Source: an uncultured Flavobacteriales bacterium (GTDB lineage Bacteria > Bacteroidota > Bacteroidia > Flavobacteriales > JBLHRE01). Taken from it: a stretch of DNA of 43,314 nucleotides. The DNA is taken from positions 132,195 through 175,508 of the forward strand of contig CAKZPI010000037.1 of the NCBI GenBank assembly GCA_937139155.1, in the 5' to 3' direction. Shown one piece after another: positions 8,549-16,173 of the stretch (position 1 is its first letter; each line of letters opens with the position of its first letter). A program made the translations under genes and the position numbers. Below the pieces are notes generated by a model. That model searched no databases, was not told the origin of the DNA, and saw nothing but the letters and a program-made list of their open reading frames with translations.

Positions 8549-9494
8549 TATCGGCTTGTTTTTTCGTTAATATACCCCAGGCTGGTCCCTCATCTCTTCC
8601 GGGTGATTGAGTTATTCTGCGTCTTTCTTTAGACTCGATATTTATGATCCATATTTCATAGTTTTCATGGTTGCCTGAGGTATAGGCCAGCCATTTGCCA
8701 TCTGGCGACCAAGAAGGGGAGTAAGCTTCTGTAGAGTCTTGGGTAAGGTTGATTAGGTTTTCTCCATTGGCATCCATTAAATAAAGGTCAAAGATCCCTT
8801 CCACCTCCCCATAGAATGCAATTTTCTGACCGTCAGGGGAAAATTTCGCCCCCGAATCAAAGCCTTTTTTATGCAGAAGCCGTCTCGTTTCTTTCGTTTT
8901 GAAGTTGTGGAGCATGATTTCACCATTGCTAGAGTGGGAGGTATCACCAACTTCCCGAAGAACTCGTGTAAATAAAATAGATTCTCCATTGGGGTGCCAG
9001 GACGGACTCTCCTCATACATTGAGTTTTGGGTGATTTGTTCGGTTTCGTTTGGGTCTAATTTTAAAAGGAAGATATTTCTGCTTAAGCTATCTCGGTCGC
9101 TGACAAACAAGATTTCCTTTCCTGAAGGGGAAGGGGCAGGAAGGGTTTCGTTCATGGGATGGTTTGTGATTTGAACAAATTCGCCACTGTCTGGACTTAT
9201 TTTAAAAAGGTCAGCATTCCCATTTCGTTTTGAATAGAAGAAAATGGTTTTTCCGTCTTTGGAAAAGGATGGATGAAAATCTAAATGGATGTTTTCAGTC
9301 ATTCTTTGGGTTTCCCCATTGACGAAATCATAGGTGTAAATTTCAGAATTTCCATCCCTGGTACTTACAAATGCAAGAACTCCTTTCGGTTCGGGTAAGC
9401 TTAGGTTCGTGGTTTGATTGGAATCACAGGCGTTTAAGCAAATGGCTAAGGAAATTCCAAGAAACAGGAGTTTCGTAGTGAATGGAGCTTTCAT
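8541..9494 (-). CDS. TolB-like six-bladed beta-propeller lipoprotein (PD40/WD40-like repeats)
   Basis: 317 residues. A lipoprotein signal ends at LAICLNAC (Cys23). The mature chain repeats the PD40 pattern of TolB: DGNSEIYTYDF, then five or more copies of a W/F-(H/S)P-(D/N)G-K-(I/L) motif (FSKDGKTIFFYS, PSPSGKEILFVS, WHPNGESILFT, FSPDGQKIAFYG, WSPDGKWLAYTS). These build a propeller facing the periplasm or surface. Real TolB works with Pal, but lone PD40 lipoproteins are common in Bacteroidota and usually uncharacterised. It overlaps the AHSA1 gene downstream. Confidence 0.85.
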   Translation of the reverse strand: MKAPFTTKLLFLGISLAICLNACDSNQTTNLSLPEPKGVLAFVSTRDGNSEIYTYDFVNGETQRMTENIHLDFHPSFSKDGKTIFFYSKRNGNADLFKISPDSGEFVQITNHPMNETLPAPSPSGKEILFVSDRDSLSRNIFLLKLDPNETEQITQNSMYEESPSWHPNGESILFTRVLREVGDTSHSSNGEIMLHNFKTKETRRLLHKKGFDSGAKFSPDGQKIAFYGEVEGIFDLYLMDANGENLINLTQDSTEAYSPSWSPDGKWLAYTSGNHENYEIWIINIESKERRRITQSPGRDEGPAWGILTKKQADNE

Positions 9495-9546
9495 TTCAAA
9501 GAGTTTTGGTTAATTGGCGGTAGGAAATATAATGATTTTCAGTCGC

Positions 9547-9875
9547 CTAAGGCTCAAAGATTTCTCTCCTTCCATCCCCAGTAATTTTAACAAGTCTGGC
9601 TTGATTAGACTTTGAGTATTCAAGGACAAAAAGCGTACCCGTTTCACCAAAACATAAGCCTGTTGGCGACCAAGATCCTTCCGATTCGTAGTAGGTGGTT
9701 ATTGAACCCGACTTGTCTAATTTTAGGATTCGTTGGGCCCCAAATGCTGCCACAAAAACCTCAATTTCAGCATTTACTTCCATCCCGAAAAGGTAATGTC
9801 GGTCAGAAACCCTTGGGTGAGCTTGGACGAGGAAAGGGGTGATTAGGGAAAAAATATAAATAGGGCCTTCCGCAT
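9547..9875 (-). pseudogene. Frameshifted and shortened secreted propeller-like (NHL/SMP-30 type) remnant
   Basis: An ATG at 9875 begins a signal peptide (MRKALFIFFP) that hits TAA almost at once. In the next frame the peptide goes on as SLITPFLVQA-HPRVSDRHYLFGMEVNAE and stays open to the stop at 9547. The break falls in a run of six T on the minus strand (9849-9854): one more T would join the parts. The remaining 80 residues have propeller-blade character (EIEVFVAAFGAQRILKLDKSG, SPTGLCFGETGTLFVLEY). The joined product of about 110 residues is far shorter than a whole propeller of about 300, suggesting an internal deletion as well. A sequencing error in the homopolymer remains possible. Confidence 0.55.
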
Positions 9876-9881
9876 TTCAAT

Positions 9882-11450
9882 TTATAAACGAATGAACTGG
9901 GATTGAATATTGTTAGGAAGGCTTATTAGGTAAACCCCAGAAGGATAAGTCTTAAGGTTCAAAGATTGAGTTTTGCCCTTGATGCGAAAATTTTGAATTA
10001 GCTTTCCTTCCAGGTCATAAACAAAACCTTCTTTCCCAATCCATTCCTCAGGAACAGAAAGGTTTAAGAAATCGGTGGTAGGGTTTGGGTAAAGGCTGAA
10101 CTCAAAAGTTTTTTCGGCTTCAAGGCTTAGGTGATTGGGGGCCGGACTACATAAGCAAGCAGATCTTCGTTCATCGTGTCTGAACATGAGCCATTCAGGA
10201 CCAAAACCGGCGCCTAAGGTTGCCATATAGGCCCGTCCATAATTGTTTTGAATGTTGGGGTATTCGGCATGACCTCCTACCACAAATACATCTAAGAGTC
10301 CATCTTGGTTAAAATCAGCAATCAGCGGACCGTGGTCAATTTCAAAGCTATTTGCAGCACCAAAATGGGCTTGTAAATCGATTGTGGTAATGAGAGAACC
10401 ATTGACTCCATTCAGGCTGATTACTTGTCCGGCCGAGGTACCAATGGTAACATCTGGTATTGAATCATTGTCTAGGTCGGCTAAGGCAGCCCCTCTAAAA
10501 GCTTGTCCTGAATTTGGAAGTGTGTAATTCCATATTTCTTGTCCGGTATGGTTTAGGGCCACCAAGGTGTAGGCGTCTAGGTAAACGAGGTTCAAGTTCC
10601 CATCCCCGTTAATATCACCAATACTAATCGGTGCACCCGCATAAACGGGGAAAGGCCGAGAATAGGTCCAGAGAACAGAGCCATCTTCTGCGTTTAAAAC
10701 CATTACTTGTCCTGAATAGTCGGCAAAGGCAATTTCTGGTTTTTGATCCCCATCAATATCGGCGAAAGCCCCACCATGGTAGATATAGTCATTTGGGGCT
10801 GAGCTTTTCCAAAGCAGTTGTTGATTACTTCCGTCGAAGGCGTAAATGGTATGGGCCGTATCAAAGCTCCAGGTAGCCACCACAAAGTCTAATTGATTGT
10901 CTTGGTTTACATCCAAAATAGCAGGAGCCGTTTGAATCCAGCTATTTAAGTCTACCGGAATGTTCCAGGCTTGGGTACCGTTCTCGGCATTTATACCCAG
11001 AACCCAGCCTCCAAATTCTCCATGTAAGATTTCCAAATCAGGGTCTTGATCTATGTTGGCAATGGTTGGAGGAGAATCACTTCCGTGGGAAGGAATGGAC
11101 CATTCCAAAAGTCCGGTTAAACCATTTATGCAGAAGGTTGTTGGGTTGCAAGAACTCGGAACGATGACCTCAAGTTCTCCGTCTTGGTCAACATCGTAAA
11201 TTAAAGGAGCCACATCATTGCAACCTCCGGTATCGTATTGCCAAAGGAGCGAACCATCTTCTGCATTTAGGGCGTAAACCATCCCATCGTTTCGGTAGGT
11301 GCTGAATACAATTTCATAAAGGCTATCCCCATCCAAGTCAGCAGCAGCTGCTTGCCCAAAAGCGGCATCGTCGGTATCGAACCACCAATTAATTTGAGAA
11401 AACCCTAGAATTGGAAGAAGGAGCGCTAAGCAGAAGGTTAAACGAAGCAT
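9882..11450 (-). CDS. Secreted FG-GAP/PQQ-like repeat protein with T9SS sorting domain
   Basis: 522 residues. A signal peptide (about 1-18) precedes seven or so repeats mixing FG-GAP/VCBS motifs (ADLDGDSLYEIVF, YDVDQDGELEVIV, ADIDGDQKPEIAF, GDINGDGNLNLVY, ADLDNDSIPDVTI) with PQQ-like blades (VLNAEDGSVLWTYS). The Asp-rich D-x-D-x-D-G loops should bind Ca2+. Residues from about 435 form a T9SS type A sorting domain: FSLYPNPTTDFLNLSV, then GKLI, then GVYLISL at the end. The protein is exported by Sec and secreted or surface-attached by the type IX machinery. It probably acts as an extracellular structural or binding propeller; no enzymatic residues are evident. Confidence 0.9.
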   Translation of the reverse strand: MLRLTFCLALLLPILGFSQINWWFDTDDAAFGQAAAADLDGDSLYEIVFSTYRNDGMVYALNAEDGSLLWQYDTGGCNDVAPLIYDVDQDGELEVIVPSSCNPTTFCINGLTGLLEWSIPSHGSDSPPTIANIDQDPDLEILHGEFGGWVLGINAENGTQAWNIPVDLNSWIQTAPAILDVNQDNQLDFVVATWSFDTAHTIYAFDGSNQQLLWKSSAPNDYIYHGGAFADIDGDQKPEIAFADYSGQVMVLNAEDGSVLWTYSRPFPVYAGAPISIGDINGDGNLNLVYLDAYTLVALNHTGQEIWNYTLPNSGQAFRGAALADLDNDSIPDVTIGTSAGQVISLNGVNGSLITTIDLQAHFGAANSFEIDHGPLIADFNQDGLLDVFVVGGHAEYPNIQNNYGRAYMATLGAGFGPEWLMFRHDERRSACLCSPAPNHLSLEAEKTFEFSLYPNPTTDFLNLSVPEEWIGKEGFVYDLEGKLIQNFRIKGKTQSLNLKTYPSGVYLISLPNNIQSQFIRL

Positions 11451-11623
11451 GGTTAGATTTTTTTGAAAAGTAAAGGAAATTCCTCAGTTGTAAGGATTTT
11501 CTAGTAGGCAAGCATACTTGTTGAAATGCCAAGCAGCAGTTTTTCTTTCCAATGCCAAGCACCTCAAAATACTTTTGGCTTTTCGCTATTGGCTAAATTA
11601 GGGCTTAATACGTTCATTTTCAG

Positions 11624-12069
11624 CTAGTCACTAGTCACTAGTCACTCAGAGTTGATGGTTGAGAGTTGATGGTTGAGAGTTGATGGTTGAGAGTTGATGG
11701 GATGGTTTAGATGTTAAGGTCTGATTTTCAGCTAGTCACTAGTCACTAGTCACTAGTCACCCAGAGTTGATGGTTGAGAGTTAAAAGTTGATGGAATTGT
11801 TGAGTTGTTGAGGTGTTCAGTTGTTGAGTCGTTGAGGTCATCAATTTTAGGTAGAATCATACCACCTATTTCCTAATACCTATTTCCTAGTATCTCAAAA
11901 GGTTGCCGGTTGATTCAGGCATTAAAGCGCTCATTTTTAGCACATCCAGTCACTAGTCACCCAGAGTTGATGGTTGAGAGTTGATGGTTGAGAGTTGATG
12001 GTTTATAGTTGATGGGATGGTTTAGATGTTAAGGTCTGATTTTCAGCTAGTCACTAGTCACTAGTCACT
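11624..12069. repeat. Composite minisatellite region A
   Basis: The 782 bases between 11450 and 12233 hold no gene but several interleaved tandem families. CTAGTCA (7 nt) occurs three times at 11624-11644, four at 11732-11759, about twice at 11948-11960 and three at 12047-12067. AGAGTTGATGGTTG (14 nt) runs for 3.8 copies at 11648-11700 and again from 11763 and 11963. GTTGAGNN (8 nt) runs for five copies at 11799-11838. CCTATTTCCTARTA occurs twice near 11867-11890. A 63-base stretch, 11692-11754, is repeated exactly at 12007-12069. Unit lengths of 7, 8 and 14 and frequent TGA/TAG argue against coding. Confidence 0.9.
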
Positions 12070-12232
12070 CCTGTTTAGTGGTTTAGATGCTCAATTTCAG
12101 GACAAGCTCCATCAATTACAAACTTCAGGAGGCGGGTCACAGGTATTAGGCAGTCAGTCGAAATTGTTCAAACAAAAATTACTTGGCAAAACTTTCTAGG
12201 AATGGAGGAGATTAACTTGAATTGTACTGATT

Positions 12233-12565
12233 TTAAGAACCATTAATAAGTTTAAGAAGTTCTTTAATTTGTTTGTCAGGAATGTTTTCCTTGTCAGATT
12301 TATCGTAAATGGTTAATAAGTAAACGGTAGTTTGGTCAATAACAATGGTTGTGATTACTCTTGCTCCACCTGATTTGCCTTTGCCTTTAGACGCAATTGC
12401 CAAACGTATTTTATAGCAGTTGTTGCCCAGTGAAGTTCCTTGTTTTGGATTTTCTTTTAGGGAGGTAATGAGTTTAGAAAATTCCTTTTTTAGGGAAGGA
12501 TACTTTTTAGCAAGCTTTTTAATTTCCTTATCAAAAGTCGGAATTGTTTTAATGCTATAATTCAT
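12233..12565 (-). CDS. RelE/ParE-superfamily toxin of an XRE-linked TA module
   Basis: 110 residues, small and Lys-rich. It shows the RelE-type layout: an N-terminal helical hairpin (FDKEIKKLAKKYPSLKKEFSKLITSL), GNNCYKIRLAIASKGKGKSGGARVI on the beta-sheet (Arg and Lys residues likely contact RNA), and VYLLTIYDKSDKENI. Family knowledge suggests a ribosome-dependent mRNA interferase, though activity cannot be told from sequence. It overlaps the antitoxin gene upstream by 11 bases. The module lies between two repeat-dense regions and is visibly more A+T-rich than its neighbours, suggesting acquisition. Confidence 0.85.
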   Translation of the reverse strand: MNYSIKTIPTFDKEIKKLAKKYPSLKKEFSKLITSLKENPKQGTSLGNNCYKIRLAIASKGKGKSGGARVITTIVIDQTTVYLLTIYDKSDKENIPDKQIKELLKLINGS

Positions 12566-12761
12566 TTAGTAAATCTTCTGCCTTTCGCCCTTCTATTTTC
12601 CCTTCTCTAATTAGGTTCATTTCTTCTACAGCTTGCTTAATGCCTTGAAGTACTTCCGCTTTGTAAGGTGTAAGTGGTTCGGCCTTCACAAACTTAAAGT
12701 TTTGCAATAGCTCCAATATAAAGGCTGCTTTGCTATCTTTTATGTCGAGTAAAACTTTCAT
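12555..12761 (-). CDS. Antitoxin partner of the RelE-type toxin
   Basis: 68 residues, helical and charged. The N-terminal half (MKVLLDIKDSKAAFILELLQ) resembles the short beta-alpha start of many Bacteroidota antitoxins. The C-terminal half (EVLQGIKQAVEEMNLIREG onward, ending AEDLLNEL) would wrap the toxin. It lacks an obvious DNA-binding domain, which fits with the separate XRE regulator 9 bases upstream supplying operator binding. It overlaps the toxin start by 11 bases, the usual translational coupling of TA pairs. Confidence 0.75.
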   Translation of the reverse strand: MKVLLDIKDSKAAFILELLQNFKFVKAEPLTPYKAEVLQGIKQAVEEMNLIREGKIEGRKAEDLLNEL

Positions 12762-12770
12762 AATATTTTT

Positions 12771-13121
12771 TTAACCTGCTAATTTTTCTTCTAAAGAGTT
12801 GCTATGAGCATCTTTTAACATTACATCCAACATATATAAAATTCTTTCCTTATAGGCTGGATTTACCTTTTGAAGTACTTCCAAACGGTAAAGCATTTTT
12901 TTGTCTTTTAGTAAAACGGTTGTGTCTCCAACAAGGTAGTCCAAAGAAACCTCTAGAACCTCTGCAATATTTTTAGCAATATCGACAGATGGTGTTCTTT
13001 CATTACGCTCATACCTTCCTATAATAGCAGAAGAAGTTCCTAATTGTTGAGCTATATCTTCTCTTTTAAGTCCTTTTTCTTCTCGAACAGTCTTTAACCG
13101 AGTTCCAAAATCTGTGCTCAT
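12771..13121 (-). CDS. XRE-family transcriptional regulator heading the TA module
   Basis: 116 residues. Residues 5-62 form an HTH_3 domain (TRLKTVREEKGLKREDIAQQ.. IIGRYERNERTPSVDIAKNIAEVLEVSLDYLVGD) of the Cro/C1 type. The C-terminal region is helical (VLQKVNPAYKERILYMLDVML) and probably dimerises. It is first in a three-gene minus-strand operon with antitoxin and toxin and has its own clear promoter at 13158-13189. Autoregulation of the module is the likely role. Confidence 0.88.
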   Translation of the reverse strand: MSTDFGTRLKTVREEKGLKREDIAQQLGTSSAIIGRYERNERTPSVDIAKNIAEVLEVSLDYLVGDTTVLLKDKKMLYRLEVLQKVNPAYKERILYMLDVMLKDAHSNSLEEKLAG

Positions 13122-13157
13122 AATATGCTGTATTTAACCATTCTGTAAAGGTTTTAT

Positions 13158-13189
13158 CAAAGTTATGGCATAGTTTGGGTAAAAACAAT
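13158..13189 (-). promoter_or_regulatory. Bacteroidota-type promoter of the XRE-antitoxin-toxin operon
   Basis: On the minus strand the -7 element is TAACTTTG (13165 to 13158), an exact TAnnTTTG match. The -33 element is ATTG (13189 to 13186), with 20 bases between. The predicted start of transcription is near 13152, about 30 bases before the ATG at 13121. Confidence 0.65.
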
Positions 13190-13299
13190 TGGCGTGCTGG
13201 GTTTAATGAATTTTAAAAGGGAGTTGCCACAGGGCAAGGTTATTTTTACTTCCTTCCTTTTCTGTTTTTCCTACCAAGTGACCAAGATTCCTCTGACTG

Positions 13300-13819
13300 A
13301 GTTTATAGTTGAGAGTTTATAGTTGAGAGTTGATGGTTGAGAGTTGATGGTTGAGAGTTTATAGTTGAGAGTTTATAGTTGAGGGAACGGTTGAGATGTT
13401 AATATTCTGATTTTCAGCTAGTCACTAGTCACTAGTCACTCCTGTTGGGGCGTTGAGGTGTTTAGTTGTTGAGTCGTTGAGCTGTTGATACGGTAATTTC
13501 TGCCAGGCTCAAGATTCCTATTTCCTAATATCCCAAGCGGCCGTTGGCATTTCGCTATTGGCCGGATTAAGTGTAAAGTTGCTGAATATCAGTCTTTCCA
13601 GTCACTAGTCACTAGTCACCCAGAGTTGATGGTTGAGGGTTTATAGTTGATGGAATTGTTGAGTCGTTGAGTCGTTTAGGTGTTCAATTTCGAGTAGAGT
13701 CAAACCACCTAGTTCCCAGTACCTATTTCCTAGTACCTCAAAAGACTGTTGGTTGATTCAGGTGCTAAGATGCACATTTTCAGAGCACCCAGTCACTAGT
13801 CACTAGTCACCAGTCACTC
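13300..13819. repeat. Composite minisatellite region B, related to region A
   Basis: The 725 bases between 13121 and 13847 contain the same repeat families as 11624-12069. Six 14-mers of form AGAGTTKATRGTTG lie at about 13298-13381, with two central TTGATGG variants flanked by TTTATAG variants. CTAGTCA units lie near 13418-13440, 13598-13619 and 13790-13818. GTTGAGNN units lie near 13451-13490 and 13658-13680. The segment 13598-13810 parallels 11740-11960 module by module, including the CCTATTTCCTAGTA and GGTTGATTCAGG pieces. The toxin-antitoxin cassette therefore sits between long imperfect direct repeats. Confidence 0.88.
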
Positions 13820-13846
13820 CTGAATCTACAACCGTTAACCACGAAT

Positions 13847-14230
13847 TTATGCCTTCTCAATTTCCTTTTTCCGGTATCGAACCATCTCAAAGATCAATTC
13901 CTTTGGAAGGGGTTTGTCAAAGGGGAACTGCACCGAACCCTTTCCTTGCTTATAGGCTTTTAGTTGGTGTGAAAATTTTTCAAGGGTAGTAGGGAAGGGG
14001 TAAAAACCAATGAAGTTTTTATATGCCGCCATCATAATTTGGTGGTCTCGCTTCCCTTTTTCAATCAAGCTAAAGGAGGGCACCTTATAATTCAGTAACT
14101 CTTCAGCTTCTGGAACGGCTTCTTTCACAATGGCTCTTATTTCACGTAAGTATTCCTGGGCCCTTTCAGGTTGTGCCTTGATGTATTCATCAACAGTGGC
14201 ATATACCGGCATTCCTCCTTTTTTTCCCAT
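13847..14230 (-). CDS. DUF1801 (YdhG-like) family protein
   Basis: 127 residues. It matches the DUF1801 layout: TVDEYIKAQPERAQEYLREIRAIVKEAVPEAEELLNYKVPSF, then MMAAYKNFIGFYPFP, then QLKAYKQGKGSVQFPFDKPLP and a terminal helix. Members are small cytosolic proteins, sometimes annotated as iron chaperones by similarity to frataxin-like YdhG, but biochemical evidence is thin. It follows the TPR gene with 11 bases between and probably shares its transcript. Confidence 0.85.
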   Translation of the reverse strand: MGKKGGMPVYATVDEYIKAQPERAQEYLREIRAIVKEAVPEAEELLNYKVPSFSLIEKGKRDHQIMMAAYKNFIGFYPFPTTLEKFSHQLKAYKQGKGSVQFPFDKPLPKELIFEMVRYRKKEIEKA

Positions 14231-14241
14231 TTGAGTTTTTT

Positions 14242-15111
14242 TTAGAGTCCTTTGTCAACTTTTCGCAACCATTTCAGCGCACCTGGATTTGATCTCCAAT
14301 TGTCTTGACTATAGTAGCAATAATACTCAGCCTCTGATTTGTCGCCTAGAATAAAATTACTTGGTAAATCATGAATAAAAATGGATTTAAGTAAGATTCT
14401 TGGCACGTTTTTATTTGCCTTTATACCCCGTTGTAGGAGCTTTTTTGCCTCGAGGTTTTCTCCTTGTGTTAAAAAAGTGAAAAGGGCCCGGTCAAAAAGC
14501 ATTTGTGCGCTTTCCTCCTCACTAAACATGGCATCATATTTTTTAAACTTATCCCATTCCTCAAGCTCAATTAAATAGGAGAATAATGGAGTTCTGGCCC
14601 CCATATTATCATTATGATTCAGCTCCAGGATTTTCTCATAGATTTCTACTGCACCCTCAACATTATCAGCCAATTCCTCTAAGGCAGCCATGAACATTAA
14701 AGCCTTCATAAAGGCTCGGGTTTCAGTTAAGCCATAAAAATGTCCTTTATGATCTTCTAGGTATTGACCTCCAAACTTTTCCCAACCTACATGTATAGCC
14801 TTCTCTAAAAAAATGCGCCTAATCTCAGGAAATAGTTGCAGTTCAGATAAAAACAGATAAGCTTCAATGCAGTCCTTATCGAGTTCTAAGGCATCGTTAA
14901 CCAGTTTTAAGCCTTCCTCAATATCTTCGCCATAGGCCTGATAAACCAGATTTTCTGCTTTTTCAGCCTCCGATAACACTTCATCTGGGAGCTCCGGAAT
15001 TGGTGACCCAGCCAGACTGCTTAAAAACTGGTCTAGTTCTTCCTTACTCTTAAAATCTTGACTTTCAATCAACCGTTGAAGGTCTTTTATCATCTTATCA
15101 TCCTTAGACAT
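14242..15111 (-). CDS. Tetratricopeptide-type helical repeat protein
   Basis: 289 residues, all helical and acidic, with no signal peptide. Degenerate TPR pairs appear at about 50-95 (YGEDIEEGLKLVNDALELDKDCIEAYLFLSEL) and 135-200 (EELADNVEGAVEIYEKILELNHNDNMGARTPLFSYLIELEEW). The end, SEAEYYCYYSQDNWRSNPGALKWLR, resembles a C-terminal block in TPR/ST7-like proteins that in other bacteria are joined to SEC-C or pRiA4b ORF-3-like domains. It is likely a cytosolic scaffold; partner and process are unknown. Confidence 0.75.
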   Translation of the reverse strand: MSKDDKMIKDLQRLIESQDFKSKEELDQFLSSLAGSPIPELPDEVLSEAEKAENLVYQAYGEDIEEGLKLVNDALELDKDCIEAYLFLSELQLFPEIRRIFLEKAIHVGWEKFGGQYLEDHKGHFYGLTETRAFMKALMFMAALEELADNVEGAVEIYEKILELNHNDNMGARTPLFSYLIELEEWDKFKKYDAMFSEEESAQMLFDRALFTFLTQGENLEAKKLLQRGIKANKNVPRILLKSIFIHDLPSNFILGDKSEAEYYCYYSQDNWRSNPGALKWLRKVDKGL

Positions 15112-15199
15112 AAGTTTTGTTTTTTAGGAGCTTTAATTTAAGGTTTAAGAATTCACCAAGAAAGGAAAAAAGAAGAGTTTTTTAAGGAAACTATGGGGC

Positions 15200-15928
15200 C
15201 TATTTATTTTTTACATAAACCAGTTTATACCTGCTTTTAGGCGTTTCTCTCTGTTCAATTTCGAACCTTCCAGTAGATTGAATCAATGGGGTAAGCTTTT
15301 CAAATCCAAAGTTTCGGGCATCAAAATTGGGTTGCTTTTTCTGAATTAACCCACCCACATCACCCAGAAAGGCCCATCCTTCCTCATCTGATAAATCTCG
15401 AATGGAGGAGGATATGAGCTTAATTTCCTTGGGTCCAATTTTTTCTACGCTGGATATTCCTTTCTCTTTTTTCTCGACTTTGTCTTCAACTACAGACCTT
15501 AATATTTCAATGTAGATGAATTTATCACAAGCAACGATGAATGGATTCGGGGTTTTCTTTTCTCCAATTCCCAATACCAACATTCCTGCCTCCCTTAATC
15601 TAGTTGCCAGCTTGGTGAAATCACTATCGCTAGAAACCAAGCAAAAGCCGTTTACTTTATTGCTATAAAGAATATCCATAGCATCTATGATCATGGCAGA
15701 ATCGGTGGCGTTTTTTCCGGCTGTATATCCATATTGCTGAAAGGGGGTAATGGCGTTTTCTAAGAGGAGATTCTTCCATTTATTGAGTCCGGGTCGGGTC
15801 CAGTCTCCATAGATCCTTTTAATTGTTGGGTTGCCGTACTTGGCTATTTCTTCCATCATCTCCTTTACATTGGCAGATGGAATATTGTCACCGTCTATTA
15901 GAACGGCCATATTTATATTTTGACTCAT
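15200..15928 (-). CDS. NYN-domain (LabA/PIN-like) protein with OST-HTH/LOTUS domain
   Basis: 242 residues. The N-terminal 140 residues are an NYN/PIN-like nuclease fold: LIDGDN at 10-15, TDSAMIIDAMD near 75-85 and SSDSDF near 99-104 supply the clustered acidic residues expected to bind a metal. After a Lys/Glu-rich linker, residues about 165-238 form an OST-HTH/LOTUS winged helix (IRDLSDEEGWAFLGDVGGLIQKKQPNFDARNFG). LOTUS domains bind RNA, including G-quadruplex RNA, so an RNA-processing or RNA-regulatory role is likely. It is apparently monocistronic. Confidence 0.88.
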   Translation of the reverse strand: MSQNINMAVLIDGDNIPSANVKEMMEEIAKYGNPTIKRIYGDWTRPGLNKWKNLLLENAITPFQQYGYTAGKNATDSAMIIDAMDILYSNKVNGFCLVSSDSDFTKLATRLREAGMLVLGIGEKKTPNPFIVACDKFIYIEILRSVVEDKVEKKEKGISSVEKIGPKEIKLISSSIRDLSDEEGWAFLGDVGGLIQKKQPNFDARNFGFEKLTPLIQSTGRFEIEQRETPKSRYKLVYVKNK

Positions 15929-16173
15929 TAATGATTTGATTTTACCTGGTTTTGAGCATTGAAAAATTTTCAGGCTTAATAAAGGGCTTCAATGACTTTG
16001 ACGGCAAGGTATTGCTTTTAATGGGGTTTTGTAGGAGAAATCCGTAGTCAAATTGAATGTTATAATTTTTTAAAATGCTAGAAAACGCTAAACAGCACCT
16101 TGCCTTGATTGAATTCTTTTGCTGAGGTTTTTTTGAATTTTACTATACCTTGTGAGCTACTAATTCCATTCCT

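Noticed and set aside
11624..12069. Possible CRISPR array
   Set aside because: Units of 7, 8 and 14 bases are contiguous, without unique spacers of constant length, and no cas genes are near.
16003..16104. GGCAAGGT...ACCTTGCC inverted repeat, 86 bases apart
   Set aside because: Perfect over 8 bases, but far apart and without other support; likely chance in a 245-base spacer.
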